Shown in pieces: positions 44,369 to 58,104 of a stretch of DNA of 64,000 bases. Source of the DNA: Paracoccus xiamenensis (lineage in GTDB: Bacteria; Pseudomonadota; Alphaproteobacteria; Rhodobacterales; Rhodobacteraceae); assembly GCF_011308835.1 (NCBI RefSeq), contig NZ_JAAOHY010000002.1, forward strand, positions 124,001 to 188,000, read 5' to 3'. The notes beneath the pieces were generated by a model, which was not told the DNA's origin, did not search any database, and saw nothing but the letters and a program-made list of their open reading frames with translations. Position 1 is the stretch's first letter; each line of letters begins with the position of its first letter. The translations under genes were made by a program, and so were the position numbers.

Positions 44369-44824
44369 CTAGGCCTTGCACAGAGGCGTCGCCGGATCCA
44401 GCCGTTTGTATTCCCGCGCGCTGATCTTGACCATCTTCAGGCTATGGCGCCATTCCTCGTTCCATTTCCGCAAGATGCCATTGCGATAGAAATGCGCCAT
44501 GATCTGATCGACATAGGGCGGGATGATCTTGGTGTTGGGAATGCGCGGGGCATGGAACCCGACGGTGGCATTGGGCGAAAGGCAGGCGTTGCGCATCGTG
44601 ATCAGCATCGTGCAGGCCGACCGGCAATAGCCGCGGATCCGCACTTCCTTGCCAGAGCGTTCCAGCCGCTGCCGGGTCTTCACCATCTCCAGCACATTGC
44701 CGCCCTTGTCATTCGACACGGCGATGAAGTCGTCCTTGACGATGATCCTGGCCCCGGCCGACAGCGGCATCAAGGCAAGGACAAGCAGAAACGCGATAAG
44801 GCGAAACGGGGCTGACTGGTTCAT
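44369..44824 (-). CDS. Periplasmic ClpP/crotonase-like fold protein (COG3904-type)
   Basis: 151 residues from the ATG at 44824, which begins a signal peptide (PFRLIAFLLVLALMPLSAGA). The core GGNVLEMVKTRQRLERSG, GYCRSACTMLITMRNACL and ATVGFHAPR resembles ClpP-type serine hydrolase folds, with a Ser-Ala-Cys centre and a GFH element. No full catalytic triad can be assigned. Also an in-frame ATG five codons earlier. Function unknown. Confidence 0.65.
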   Translation of the reverse strand: MNQSAPFRLIAFLLVLALMPLSAGARIIVKDDFIAVSNDKGGNVLEMVKTRQRLERSGKEVRIRGYCRSACTMLITMRNACLSPNATVGFHAPRIPNTKIIPPYVDQIMAHFYRNGILRKWNEEWRHSLKMVKISAREYKRLDPATPLCKA

Positions 44825-45019
44825 GCGCGCATCATGCAATGCCGTCGGTGCACTGAAAAGCCACAGCTGCGTGAACTATACCTTGCGCGCAAATCGTTCG
44901 CGTTTGCGCAATAATGTGACACCGGCAAAGAATATCCCTCAAATCTCTATTTCCGAGTATTCGGCAAGCCTCTGATATGAGACAGTTTTGCCACTGGATC
45001 AATTCAGGAGTTCGCTTCT

Positions 45020-45526
45020 ATGAAAATTCTCTGGATAATAATCGGTATCATTTCGATCATCGCCGGCATATTGGCACTGGCCAATCCAATAGCCGCAACA
45101 TTGGCGGCGGAACAGATTGCCGGCTGGGGCTTTCTGATCGTTGGTGTGCTGGAAATCTTCCTGGCCTTCCGGGCAGAGGGCTGGGGCGCGCGCATCTGGG
45201 CAATCCTGGCGGCCATTGCCTTCGTTCTTCTGGGTATCGCCTTGCTGGGCAATCCGCTGGAAGGCATCGTGACGCTGACCGTTCTGGCCGGCATCCTGTT
45301 CATGTCGACCGGTATCTTCCGGGTCATCATGGCCTTCCAACTGCGCGGAACCGGTGCCTTCTGGCTGGTGCTGCTCAGCGGGTTGCTGGCGATTGTGCTG
45401 GCGGTGATGATCTTCGCCAACTTCCCCGCCTCGGTGGTCACGCTGCTGGGCGTGCTGCTGGCGATCGAGCTGATCTCGAACGGGGTGTCGATGATCGCGC
45501 TGGCTTCGGTCGTGCCGGACAGATAA
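45020..45526 (+). CDS. HdeD family membrane protein (DUF308)
   Basis: 168 residues with six hydrophobic helices in three similar pairs, each of the form [32 protein letters not shown] and [14 protein letters not shown]. HdeD is an acid-stress inner-membrane protein in enterobacteria. CAGGAG is 10 bases before the ATG. The 195-base gap upstream contains an AT-rich stretch and a TTGCGC/GCGCAA inverted pair near 44884-44912. Confidence 0.87.
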   Translation: MKILWIIIGIISIIAGILALANPIAATLAAEQIAGWGFLIVGVLEIFLAFRAEGWGARIWAILAAIAFVLLGIALLGNPLEGIVTLTVLAGILFMSTGIFRVIMAFQLRGTGAFWLVLLSGLLAIVLAVMIFANFPASVVTLLGVLLAIELISNGVSMIALASVVPDR

Positions 45527-45532
45527 GGCCCC

Positions 45533-45563
45533 TGCCCGGCCGGTTCGCGCCGGCCGGGCATTT
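45533..45563 (+). terminator. Terminator after the hdeD-like gene
   Basis: TGCCCGGCCGG-TTCGCG-CCGGCCGGGCA, eleven perfect pairs, then TTT. Confidence 0.7.
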
Positions 45564-45617
45564 CAGCCAGTCTGGACAGCTTGCTTTTGCGCAGGGCTGA
45601 TCCTATTTGACCCCACC

Positions 45618-46982
45618 ATGAGCCAGAATCCGCCCCAGCTACGCCCCGACCTTGCCCGCGCCGCGATTCCCGATGTGCGCCGCGACGGTCAGCCCACCAT
45701 CGGCATGGTCAGCCTTGGCTGTCCGAAGGCGCTGGTGGACAGTGAACGCATCCTGACCCGGCTGCGTGCCGAAGGCTATGCGATCAGCCCCGATTATTCC
45801 GGCGCCGATGCGGTGATCGTGAATACTTGCGGCTTTCTGGACAGCGCCAAGGCCGAAAGCCTTGATGCCATTGGCGAAGCGCTGAAGGAAAACGGCCGCG
45901 TCATCGTCACCGGCTGTCTGGGGGCCGAACCCGACTATATCACCGGCACGCATCCCAAGGTTCTGGCCGTCACCGGTCCGCATCAATACGAACAGGTGCT
46001 GGATGCCGTGCACGGTGCCGTGCCGCCCGCGCCCGATCCTTTCGTCGACCTGCTGCCGGCCAGCAGCGTCAGCCTGACGCCGCGCCATTACAGCTATCTG
46101 AAGATCTCGGAAGGCTGCAACCATCACTGCAAGTTCTGCATCATCCCCGACATGCGCGGCCGTCTGGTCAGCCGCCCGGCCCATGCGGTCATGCGAGAGG
46201 CCGAAAAGCTGGTCGCGGCGGGCGTCAAGGAATTGCTGGTGATTTCGCAGGATACCTCGGCCTATGGGGTGGACCTGAAACATGCCGAGGATCGGGGCCA
46301 CCGCGCCCATATCACCGATCTGGCGCGTGATCTGGGATCCTTGGGCGCCTGGGTGCGGCTGCATTATGTTTACCCCTACCCCCATGTGCGCAACCTGATC
46401 CCCCTGATGGCCGAAGGTCTGGTGCTGCCCTATCTGGACATCCCCTTTCAGCACGCCCACCCGGACACGCTGAAACGCATGGCCCGGCCCGCGGCGGCGG
46501 CAAAGACGCTGGACGAAATCGCCGCATGGCGTGCGGCCTGCCCTGACATCACCCTGCGTTCGACATTCATCGTCGGCTATCCCGGCGAAACCGAAGCGGA
46601 GTTTCAGACTCTGCTGGACTGGATGGACGAGGCGCAGCTGGACCGCGTGGGCGCCTTCCAATACGAAAACGTCAAGGGTGCGCGCGCCAACGACCTGCCC
46701 GATCATGTCCCTGAGGAGGTCAAGCAGGACCGCTTTGACCGTTTCATGGAAAAGGCGCAGGCCATTTCCGAGGCCAAGCTGGCCGCCAAGGTCGGCACCC
46801 GCATTGATGTGATCGTGGACGAGGTCGACGAAGACGGCGCCACCTGCCGCACCAAGGCTGACGCGCCCGAAATCGACGGCAACCTGTTCATCGACGAAGG
46901 ATTCGAGGCGCTGAAGCCCGGCGATATCGTCAGCGTCACCGTCGATGAGGCCGGCGAATACGACCTTTGGGGCAAAATTTGA
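45618..46982 (+). CDS. rimO: Ribosomal protein S12 methylthiotransferase RimO
   Basis: 454 residues. Radical SAM cluster CNHHCKFC, N-terminal MTTase cysteines ([24 protein letters not shown]), and a C-terminal TRAM domain ([15 protein letters not shown]). It adds a methylthio group to Asp of ribosomal protein S12. The stop overlaps the next gene's TTG start by 4 bases, suggesting coupling. Confidence 0.95.
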   Translation: MSQNPPQLRPDLARAAIPDVRRDGQPTIGMVSLGCPKALVDSERILTRLRAEGYAISPDYSGADAVIVNTCGFLDSAKAESLDAIGEALKENGRVIVTGCLGAEPDYITGTHPKVLAVTGPHQYEQVLDAVHGAVPPAPDPFVDLLPASSVSLTPRHYSYLKISEGCNHHCKFCIIPDMRGRLVSRPAHAVMREAEKLVAAGVKELLVISQDTSAYGVDLKHAEDRGHRAHITDLARDLGSLGAWVRLHYVYPYPHVRNLIPLMAEGLVLPYLDIPFQHAHPDTLKRMARPAAAAKTLDEIAAWRAACPDITLRSTFIVGYPGETEAEFQTLLDWMDEAQLDRVGAFQYENVKGARANDLPDHVPEEVKQDRFDRFMEKAQAISEAKLAAKVGTRIDVIVDEVDEDGATCRTKADAPEIDGNLFIDEGFEALKPGDIVSVTVDEAGEYDLWGKI

Positions 46983-48742
46983 CGCGTGCATGGGATGCCG
47001 AGGGCAAGCCGCGCAAGCCGCGCGTGGTCTGCATCGGCGCCCAGAAGGCCGGCACAAGCTGGCTGCATCAGCAGTTGAACCAGCATCCGAAGATCTGGAC
47101 GACGCCCTTCAAGGAACTGCACTATTTTAACGCCCGCCACTGCCCCGAACATCGGAAGTGGCTGCCTTGGCATTTCCGCGAGGCCCTGCGCGCGACCGAG
47201 CGGCGCTTTCGCCAGCGCGGCGAGGAGATGCCCGACGAGATGGTCCGCTATCTGGTCGAGATGACCGCGGATCCCATGTTCACCCAGAAATGGTATCGTC
47301 ACGCCTTCGCCCCTGCCCCGCGCGGCATGCTGCCCGTCGACACCACGCCCGAATATTCGACCCTGCCCGATGCCGGCGTCGACGAGGTGGCGGATTTCCT
47401 TCCACGGGCGAAGTTCATCTATCTGATCCGCGATCCGGTGGCGCGGGCGATCTCGCAATTGCGGATGAACCTTGCGCGCCGGAAGGCGCTGCCCAAAGCG
47501 CCACAGGGCTATCTGCGGCATCTGGACGATCCCGATCTGGCCGAGCGCGGCGACTACGCGACTTACCTGCCGCGCTGGCAGTCGCGGATCCCGCCGGACC
47601 GGCTGCTGGTGCTGCCCTACGGCCGCATCGCCAGCGATCCAGCCGGGCTGATGGCAGAGGTCGAGGCCTTTCTGGGCCTTGATCCGTTCCGCTACGCTGG
47701 CCTCGACAAGGTGATCCACAAAGGCGCCGAAGCGGTCGAGTTCCCCGAGGAAGGCCGCGCCATCCTGCGCGCGCGTCTGGCCCGCCAATACGACTTTTTG
47801 ACCGATAATTTCGACAATGATTTCAATGCGCAACTGGATCTGACCCAGCAGGCCGCGCCGTCAATCATCCGTAACGCGGCCGCCAATGACTGGGCCGCAA
47901 ATCCGCAGCCGCGCAAGCCCTCGGTTCTGGGGATCGGGGCGCAGAAGGCGGGCACCAGTTGGCTGTTTTCAGCGCTGCGCCAGCATCCCGGCCTGTGGAC
48001 CCCGCCGATCAAGGAATCGCATTACTTCGACCATCTGTTCTGCCCCGATCATCGCAAATGGACCGGCCGGAACATCCGCAACTCTGCCGACGGTGTGCGC
48101 GCGCGCTATGCCCGGCAGGGCAAGCCGACACCGCCGGCGCTGTCTGCCTGGTTGGATCGGATCGAATCCGCCCCGCAATTCACCGAAGACTGGTATCAGA
48201 CCATCTTCGCCCCTGCCCCGCCGGATCGTCGCCCGGTCGAAATCACCCCGGCATATAGCGGCCTGCCGCCCGAGGGGCTGGAGTATCTGACCGCATTCCT
48301 GCCGGATGCTCAGTTCATCTATCTGCTGCGCGACCCGGTCGACCGGCTGATTTCCCAGCTGCGGATGAACCTTCAGCGCGCCGGTCGCACGCCCGCGACC
48401 CTTGCCGACTGGCAGCGCGAGGCTCGCGACCCGGTGCTGGAGGCGCGCGGCGACTATGCCACCTATGTGCCGCGCTGGCAGGCGCGGATCCCGCCGGACC
48501 GTCTGCTGTTCCTGCCTTACGGCCGCATCGCCCGCGACCCCCACGGCCTGATGGCCGAGGTCGAGCGCTTCCTTGGTCTTCAGCCCCACCGCTATGAGGG
48601 GCTGGACAAGCGTGTTTTCGCGACCAAGGGGGCCGAGGACGTGCCCGACGCCCTGCGCGTCGAACTGACCGCCCGGCTGGCGCCGCAATACGCCTTTCTG
48701 GCGGCAAATTTCGATGCCGGCTTCAACGCCGCCCTGCGCTGA
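46979..48742 (+). CDS. Sulfotransferase-like protein with two tandem domains
   Basis: 587 residues made of two homologous PAPS-type sulfotransferase domains at a 300-residue period. The PAPS 5'-phosphosulfate loop [10 protein letters not shown] is at residues 20-29 and again at 320-329; the 3'-phosphate RDPV-x-R-x-ISQLRMN segment starts at 151 and 451. Both copies retain all motif residues. Start is a TTG at 46979 (or 46967), since no ATG fits. Probably modifies a surface glycan or small molecule. Both substrate and cooperation of the halves are unknown. Confidence 0.85.
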   Translation: MTRAWDAEGKPRKPRVVCIGAQKAGTSWLHQQLNQHPKIWTTPFKELHYFNARHCPEHRKWLPWHFREALRATERRFRQRGEEMPDEMVRYLVEMTADPMFTQKWYRHAFAPAPRGMLPVDTTPEYSTLPDAGVDEVADFLPRAKFIYLIRDPVARAISQLRMNLARRKALPKAPQGYLRHLDDPDLAERGDYATYLPRWQSRIPPDRLLVLPYGRIASDPAGLMAEVEAFLGLDPFRYAGLDKVIHKGAEAVEFPEEGRAILRARLARQYDFLTDNFDNDFNAQLDLTQQAAPSIIRNAAANDWAANPQPRKPSVLGIGAQKAGTSWLFSALRQHPGLWTPPIKESHYFDHLFCPDHRKWTGRNIRNSADGVRARYARQGKPTPPALSAWLDRIESAPQFTEDWYQTIFAPAPPDRRPVEITPAYSGLPPEGLEYLTAFLPDAQFIYLLRDPVDRLISQLRMNLQRAGRTPATLADWQREARDPVLEARGDYATYVPRWQARIPPDRLLFLPYGRIARDPHGLMAEVERFLGLQPHRYEGLDKRVFATKGAEDVPDALRVELTARLAPQYAFLAANFDAGFNAALR

Positions 48743-48801
48743 CGCTTCAACTTCGCGCGGCGATCACCTAAATAGCGTCAAAATCCGTTTGCGAGGACCC
48801 C

Positions 48802-50457
<1,656 letters not shown>

Positions 50458-50497
50458 ACGTATCGCCGCCAGAAACGGCGGCTGAATGATCGACCTC

Positions 50498-50533
50498 AAG
50501 GCGGGCAGCGTGGCACAACGCAGCCCGCCTTTT
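50498..50533 (+). terminator. Terminator after ettA
   Basis: Stem AAGGCGGGC with GCCCGCCTT, an inner stem GCGT/ACGC, then TT. Located 41 bases after the stop. Confidence 0.7.
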
Positions 50534-50630
50534 GAAATTGCAATAGGCTGAATTGGTTAAAGCCGGATACCGAACGATGCATCAGGGATCCACAGGCCGA
50601 GGGCAATGCCGCGCCCTGTGCAAGCCATGA

Positions 50631-50660
50631 AAAAAGCGGCCCACGAAAGGGCCGCTTTTC
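50631..50660 (-). terminator. Terminator of outer-membrane barrel gene 1
   Basis: On the minus strand AAAAGCGGCCC-TTTCGT-GGGCCGCTTTT followed by TT. Usable in both directions. Confidence 0.85.
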
Positions 50661-50681
50661 CGAATTGCCGTCAACTTCTGA

Positions 50682-51254
50682 TCAGAAGCGGAAGGCGGCA
50701 CGCAGTTGGACCATGTCGGTGTTCAGATCCAGTCCATCGACGCCGTTGAAATCGTTGAAGTCCTGCTTGCTGTATTCAGCCCCGACGGTGAACTTGTCGT
50801 TCACTTTGAAGTCTGCGCCGATGCCATAGGTCACGCCGTTTTCCGAAAGGTCGCCGTCCGCAACATGCGCAGCGCCAACGGTGATGTAGGGCAGAACGCG
50901 GCCCAGGTCATAGCCGGCGCGGGCGCGAAGACGGATCAGATCCGCGCCGTCGCCGTCGTTCAGCTTGTTGAAATCCAGTTCGCCGCCAAAGACGAAAGTC
51001 CCGAAGTCGCGCTGATAGCCGCCATGGACACCGTAAGCTTCGACATCGCCTTTTTCTTCAAAACCTCGGTAGGACACTTTACCATTCCCGGTACCAACTT
51101 GGGCACCAGCGTAGAAGCCGGTCCAGTCGGTCGAATCGGTGACGACGACGTCCTGAACGATCACGTCCTGCTCTTGGACCGGCGGGTTATAGCTACCAGC
51201 AAGGGCCGAACCGGCGAGAACAGTGGCGGCGACGGCTGCGAGTACGAATTTCAT
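50682..51254 (-). CDS. Outer-membrane beta-barrel protein, copy 1
   Basis: 190 residues with a signal peptide (MKFVLAAVAATVLAGSALA) and an OmpA/Opa-like barrel. Family marks: DWTGFYAGAQVG at the start, YGVHGGYQRDFG, VLPYITVGAAHV, VGAEYSKQDF and a C-terminal aromatic (AAFRF), which directs barrel insertion. Its nearest relative here is the gene at 51481-52077. Possible porin or adhesin-like surface protein. Confidence 0.87.
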   Translation of the reverse strand: MKFVLAAVAATVLAGSALAGSYNPPVQEQDVIVQDVVVTDSTDWTGFYAGAQVGTGNGKVSYRGFEEKGDVEAYGVHGGYQRDFGTFVFGGELDFNKLNDGDGADLIRLRARAGYDLGRVLPYITVGAAHVADGDLSENGVTYGIGADFKVNDKFTVGAEYSKQDFNDFNGVDGLDLNTDMVQLRAAFRF

Positions 51255-51433
51255 TTAAGTTCCAATTCTTCAGGTAGTTACGAGATCGAACAGCTATGAC
51301 GACGATTATCAAATGTTAATATGGATCATCTATATCGGGTGAATGTGTGTCGCTCGTGCAACTATATGGCGATGAGGCAATGCAATGCTGGGGCTGACGG
51401 CGTCAGATCGTCCCATAGGTTAGTCCCAATAGA

Positions 51434-51461
51434 AAAAGGCGGTCCCGCAGGACCGCCTTTT
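51434..51461 (-). terminator. Terminator of outer-membrane barrel gene 2
   Basis: AAAAGGCGGTCC-TGCG-GGACCGCCTTTT on the minus strand, 12 pairs. Lies 19 bases past the gene; T-runs on both sides. Confidence 0.85.
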
Positions 51462-51480
51462 CCTTTACGTGATGCGCCAA

Positions 51481-52077
51481 TCAGAAATGATAGGCCGCGC
51501 GCAGTTGGACCATGTCGGTGTCCAGATCCAGACCGTCGATGTCGTCGACATCGCTGAAGTCCTGCTTGGTGTACTCGGCGCCGACGGTGAAGGCGTCGGT
51601 GACCTTGAAGTCGCCGCCGATGCCATAGGTCACGTCGGTTTCCGAGATGTCATAGCCGTCGCCATCCATCGACAAATGCGCGGCGCCCAGCGTGACGTAG
51701 GGCATGAAGCGACCCATGTCGTAACCGGCGCGGGCGCGCAGGCGGGTCAGGTCGCCTTTGTCGTCGACATTGTCGATGTCCAGCTTGTTATAGTCCAATT
51801 CGCCACCCAGAACGAACTTGCCGAAGTCGTGCAGATAGCCGCCATGCAGACCGTAAGCGTCCATGTCCTCGTCGGCGTCAATGCCGTTGCCCGACAGCTC
51901 GAAAGAGCCCTGGCCGTACTGCGCACCAGCGTAGAAGCCGGTCCAGTCCGACGGATCCGCGACCACGATCGGCGCGGCGACGATCGGCTCAGGCGTGGTG
52001 ACCGGCGCGGTGTAACCACCGGCAAGGGCCGAACCAGCAACCAGCGAGGCGGCGAGGGAAGCAAAAACGAGTTTCAT
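51481..52077 (-). CDS. Outer-membrane beta-barrel protein, copy 2
   Basis: 198 residues, paralogue of copy 1. Signal peptide MKLVFASLAASLVAGSALA, then DWTGFYAGAQYG, YGLHGGYLHDFGKFVLGGEL, FMPYVTLGAAHLS and VGAEYTKQDF, ending AAYHF. Conserved in nearly every barrel strand, and the leaders before the two genes are also alike (GAGTTGGAGATTTC versus GAATTGGAACTTAA). Probably a tandem duplication. Expressed separately, each with its own terminator. Confidence 0.88.
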   Translation of the reverse strand: MKLVFASLAASLVAGSALAGGYTAPVTTPEPIVAAPIVVADPSDWTGFYAGAQYGQGSFELSGNGIDADEDMDAYGLHGGYLHDFGKFVLGGELDYNKLDIDNVDDKGDLTRLRARAGYDMGRFMPYVTLGAAHLSMDGDGYDISETDVTYGIGGDFKVTDAFTVGAEYTKQDFSDVDDIDGLDLDTDMVQLRAAYHF

Positions 52078-52465
52078 CTGAAATCTCCAACTCAGAGTGT
52101 CGTTGTGTGAGGCAGAGGTAGACCTGCGCCCAATCCCTTTAAAGGCGCGCACCGGCCGCATGGCGCGGGGCGTGGCGCGGCTGCATCCACGCCCGCGTGA
52201 GTTGTAGTGATCTGTGTCTGGGGCGCGGACAGAAGATATATTTAATATAGTGGGTTGCGGGTTTACCGCCGCTCTCGCGGTTGGGAAATGACAGCTTGTT
52301 GAGCGGTAAATTCCAGCGGGTTCCTTGCGCATGGCAGGTTTGCGCCTGGCGCAAATCTGGGTGAGCCGTCTTGCCGGTGGCAGCCGAAGGACCGGGCAAA
52401 AACGAAAAAGATGCGCCAAGGCGCATCTTTCCGGAGCATCCGTGTTTTGCGAAGGCCGCGCGGGA
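52078..52465. other. 388-base gap between barrel gene 2 and nrdF
   Basis: Holds the start region of barrel gene 2 and the nrd terminator at 52401-52430. An AT-rich patch near 52226-52260 may carry the barrel promoter. No gene seen. Confidence 0.6.
52401..52430 (-). terminator. Terminator of the nrdHIEF operon
   Basis: On the minus strand AAAGATGCGC-CTTG-GCGCATCTTT, followed by TTCGTTTT. It lies 36 bases after the nrdF stop. Confidence 0.8.
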
Positions 52466-55577
<3,112 letters not shown>

Positions 55578-55596
<19 letters not shown>

Positions 55597-55994
55597 GTCT
55601 CTCTCCAGAAGCGGGTAAGCCCGTCGCGGATGCGGGCAATGTCGGTTTCGGTGCCGGCCAGTTCGAACCGGCACAGCAGGGGGACCCCGCATTTGCCGGA
55701 AATCACGTCGCCTGACGAGGCGAAAAGCGCACCGAAGTTACGATTTCCGCTGGAAATGACGCCGCGGATCAGCGCGCGCCGGTCAGGATCGTTCAGGAAT
55801 TGAATGACTTGCTTGGGAACGGCACCGCGGCCTTCCCCGTCAGCATAGGTCGGGCAGATCAGCACATAGGGCTGATCGGGCAGGGGCATCGGGTCATCGG
55901 CACTGATCGGGATGCGCAGCGCGTCCAGCCCCAGCCGGGCGACGAATTTCGCCGTATTGCCCGAGCGAGAGGAGAAATAGACGAGCTGCGCCAT
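55578..55994 (-). CDS. nrdI: NrdI flavodoxin-like protein
   Basis: 138 residues. Supplies the oxidant or electrons for Mn-NrdF assembly. FMN fold signs: [19 protein letters not shown] and the [18 protein letters not shown] loop. Longer than many NrdI by a tail carrying [11 protein letters not shown]. It lies 33 bases after nrdH. Its end overlaps the nrdE start. Confidence 0.92.
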
Positions 55995-56027
55995 GTCGAA
56001 ATGCCAATTTGCGATGCCGGGCAGGGA

Positions 56028-56249
56028 TCAGGACAGCGTGCCGATCAGGTCCGGGCGGAAGCCCGACCAATGCGCGTCGCCGGCGATGACGACCGGCGCC
56101 TGCCGATAGCCGAGGCCCGAGACATGGGCATAAGCGTCCTCGTCCTGAGTCAGGTCGACGACGTTGAATTCGATGCCGCGGGCTTGCAGGGCGCGGGTGG
56201 TCGCGGTGCACTGGACGCAGGCCGGCTTGCTGTAAACGGTGATGCTCAT
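56028..56249 (-). CDS. nrdH: NrdH glutaredoxin-like redoxin
   Basis: 73 residues with the CVQC active site (SITVYSKPACVQC) and the family end APVVIAGDAHWSGFRPD. It reduces NrdE in place of glutaredoxin. The start at 56249 matches the family; a longer frame reaches into the leader. First gene of the operon, with a leader of about 190 bases. Confidence 0.92.
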   Translation of the reverse strand: MSITVYSKPACVQCTATTRALQARGIEFNVVDLTQDEDAYAHVSGLGYRQAPVVIAGDAHWSGFRPDLIGTLS

Positions 56250-56449
56250 CTTGTCCCTCATGTCTGGTTCGCGGAGGGCAGAAGGCGGGCGTTCGGAAAA
56301 AGCCATGCCTTTCCGATTGATACGCCCAGGGTCCCTGCCGCAGGTTTGTCTTTCGCCTTGGCGCCTGTTGTCGCGGGATATGTGCCGGTGCTTGTGCGCC
56401 CCGTTTCTGTCCCGCGCCGGGATGATTCCCAGCTTGCCGCAGCCCGTCC
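56250..56449 (-). other. Leader of the nrdHIEF transcript
   Basis: About 190 bases from the predicted start site to nrdH with several GC-rich hairpins. I looked for a cobalamin riboswitch and did not find its B12 box, so no regulator is claimed. Confidence 0.5.
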
Positions 56450-56478
56450 ATATTGTGGCGGCGTCACGGTTCTGTCAA
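56450..56478 (-). promoter_or_regulatory. Sigma-70-type promoter of nrdHIEF
   Basis: On the minus strand TTGACA, 17 bases, CAATAT. Good match and spacing. The -35 overlaps the first NrdR box. Confidence 0.7.
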
Positions 56479-56523
56479 CTAGATATGGTGTGTTTGGCTG
56501 CGATTTTACACTAGCCTTGGGAA
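56476..56523 (-). promoter_or_regulatory. NrdR box pair upstream of nrdH
   Basis: Box 1 (56476-56491, minus strand ACACCATATCTAGTTG) and box 2 (56508-56523, minus strand TTCCCAAGGCTAGTGT) match the consensus acaCwAtATaTwGtgt in outer halves. Starts are 32 bases apart, three helical turns, as typical for NrdR. Box 2 is a half-match. Confidence 0.65.
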
Positions 56524-56547
56524 TGCTGGGCGTTTGTTGTCCGTGGC

Positions 56548-56892
56548 CTAGCCAGCGATGAAAATCTTCCCATTTTGTTCCCGCAATGGCACCGAATCCA
56601 GACCGCAATCGGCCGGGCCGGCGCAGACCTCGCCGGTGACGGTGTCGAATTGCGCCTGATGCGCGGAACAGATCAGCCGCGCCCCATCCGCCGACAGGAT
56701 GCGGTCACCGTGAAAGTCCAGCGGCAGATATTGATGCGGGCAAAGGTTCACGAAGCCACGCAGGCCATGCGCATCGCGGATGACCAGCAGCGGAAAGCCG
56801 TCGAGGTCGAAGGCGTGAAGGCCCTCGACCTGATCGGCGGTGCAGATGACCGTGCCCTCGGCGGGCGCGGCCGAGAAGTCCTGCCAGCTCAT
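56548..56892 (-). CDS. Rieske [2Fe-2S] ferredoxin-like protein
   Basis: 114 residues. Rieske motif pair CPHQYLPLDFH (C-x-H) and CSAHQAQFD (C-x-x-H). Soluble, no signal peptide. It starts 4 bases inside the hppD stop (ATGA), so it is in the hppD operon. An electron carrier, perhaps for a ring oxygenase; the HppD reaction itself does not need one, so its partner is unknown. Confidence 0.9.
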   Translation of the reverse strand: MSWQDFSAAPAEGTVICTADQVEGLHAFDLDGFPLLVIRDAHGLRGFVNLCPHQYLPLDFHGDRILSADGARLICSAHQAQFDTVTGEVCAGPADCGLDSVPLREQNGKIFIAG

Positions 56893-57992
56893 TCGGCGTT
56901 CAGCACGCCGCGGCGCAGCTGGTCTTCCTCGATGGATTCGAACAGGGCGCGAAAATTACCCTCGCCAAAGCCGTCATCGCCCTTGCGCTGGATGAATTCG
57001 AAGAAGATCGGCCCGATCACCGTTTTGGAAAAGATCTGCAACAGGATCCGGGTCGTGCCGCCATCGACCACGCCCTCGCCGTCGATCAGGATGCCGTGCT
57101 TCTTCATCAGCTCCAGCGGTTCCTCATGCCCCGAGACGCGCTTTTTCGACATCTCGTAATAGACTGCCGGCGGGCCGGGCATGAATTCCAGCCCCTTGGC
57201 GGCGATGGCGTCGGTGGCCTTGTAGATATCTTCGGTCGCGACGGCGATGTGCTGGATGCCCTCGCCTTTGTACTCGCGCAGATATTCCTCGATCTGGCTG
57301 TGTTCGTCGGCGGATTCGTTGATCGGAATGCGGATCTTGCCATCGGGCGAGGTCAGCGCCCGGCTGAACAGCCCGGTCTGCTTGCCCTTGATATCGAAAT
57401 AGCGGATCTCGCGGAAATTGAAGGTGTCGTGGTAGAACTTGTACCAGGTGTCCATGTTGCCGCGAATGACGTTATGCGTCAGGTGGTCGATATAGTAGAA
57501 ACCGACGCCTTCCGGGCGCGGATCGGCTTCGCCCAGCCAGTCATAGCTGTCCGACCACGCGCTGCCGGTATCGTCATACTTGTCGATGAAATACAGCAGG
57601 CTGCCGCCGATGCCGTAAACGGCCGGGAAATCCAGCACCTTGCCGGGGCCGGTATATTCTTCCGCCCCCAGTTCGACGGCGCGTTTCAGCGCGTGCTGGG
57701 CGTCGACGACGCGCCAGCCCATCGCGGGCGCACAGGGGCCGTGATCCGTGATGAACTGGCTGGCGTGGCTGTCCGGTTCGGCATTCAGCACATAGTTGAT
57801 GCCGCCCTGGCGATACAGCGTGACGTTCTTCGTCTTGTGCTTCGCCACCGGAACAAAGCCCATCTTGCGAAACAGCGCGTCCAGCTCCTGCGGGTTCGGA
57901 TGGGCGAATTCGACGAATTCGAAGCCATCGGTGCCGGCGGGGTTGGTCGTGCTGATTTCGGCCTTGGGTGCGTTATGTGGGAAAGGGCCCAT
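56889..57992 (-). CDS. hppD: 4-hydroxyphenylpyruvate dioxygenase
   Basis: 367 residues. Makes homogentisate from 4-hydroxyphenylpyruvate in tyrosine breakdown. Fe(II) ligands: His in YIDHLTHNV, His in GIQHIAVATEDI, and Glu in the FFEFIQRKGDDGFGEGNF end, all conserved. AGGAGG precedes the ATG at 57992. Divergent from an Lrp regulator. Downstream homogentisate genes are elsewhere. Confidence 0.95.
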   Translation of the reverse strand: MGPFPHNAPKAEISTTNPAGTDGFEFVEFAHPNPQELDALFRKMGFVPVAKHKTKNVTLYRQGGINYVLNAEPDSHASQFITDHGPCAPAMGWRVVDAQHALKRAVELGAEEYTGPGKVLDFPAVYGIGGSLLYFIDKYDDTGSAWSDSYDWLGEADPRPEGVGFYYIDHLTHNVIRGNMDTWYKFYHDTFNFREIRYFDIKGKQTGLFSRALTSPDGKIRIPINESADEHSQIEEYLREYKGEGIQHIAVATEDIYKATDAIAAKGLEFMPGPPAVYYEMSKKRVSGHEEPLELMKKHGILIDGEGVVDGGTTRILLQIFSKTVIGPIFFEFIQRKGDDGFGEGNFRALFESIEEDQLRRGVLNAE

Positions 57993-58049
57993 GATATCCT
58001 CCTGTTCGCTTGGGAATATTATGCCGCAGCGACCGCACAAGAGGTTTGC

Positions 58050-58064
58050 ATTCGTGGCACGAAT
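58050..58064. promoter_or_regulatory. 15-base palindrome between hppD and the Lrp gene
   Basis: ATTCGTG-G-CACGAAT lies midway in the 112-base divergent region. Fits an Lrp-type operator; also flanked by repeats of TTTGC. Confidence 0.5.
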
Positions 58065-58104
58065 TTGCAGTATGGTGCATCATTCATGTAGATTTGGCCG
58101 TGTT

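Noticed and set aside
56250..56449. Cobalamin riboswitch in the nrd leader
   Set aside because: GGGAAT and CCTGC look suggestive, but the B12 box and the rest of the core are missing.
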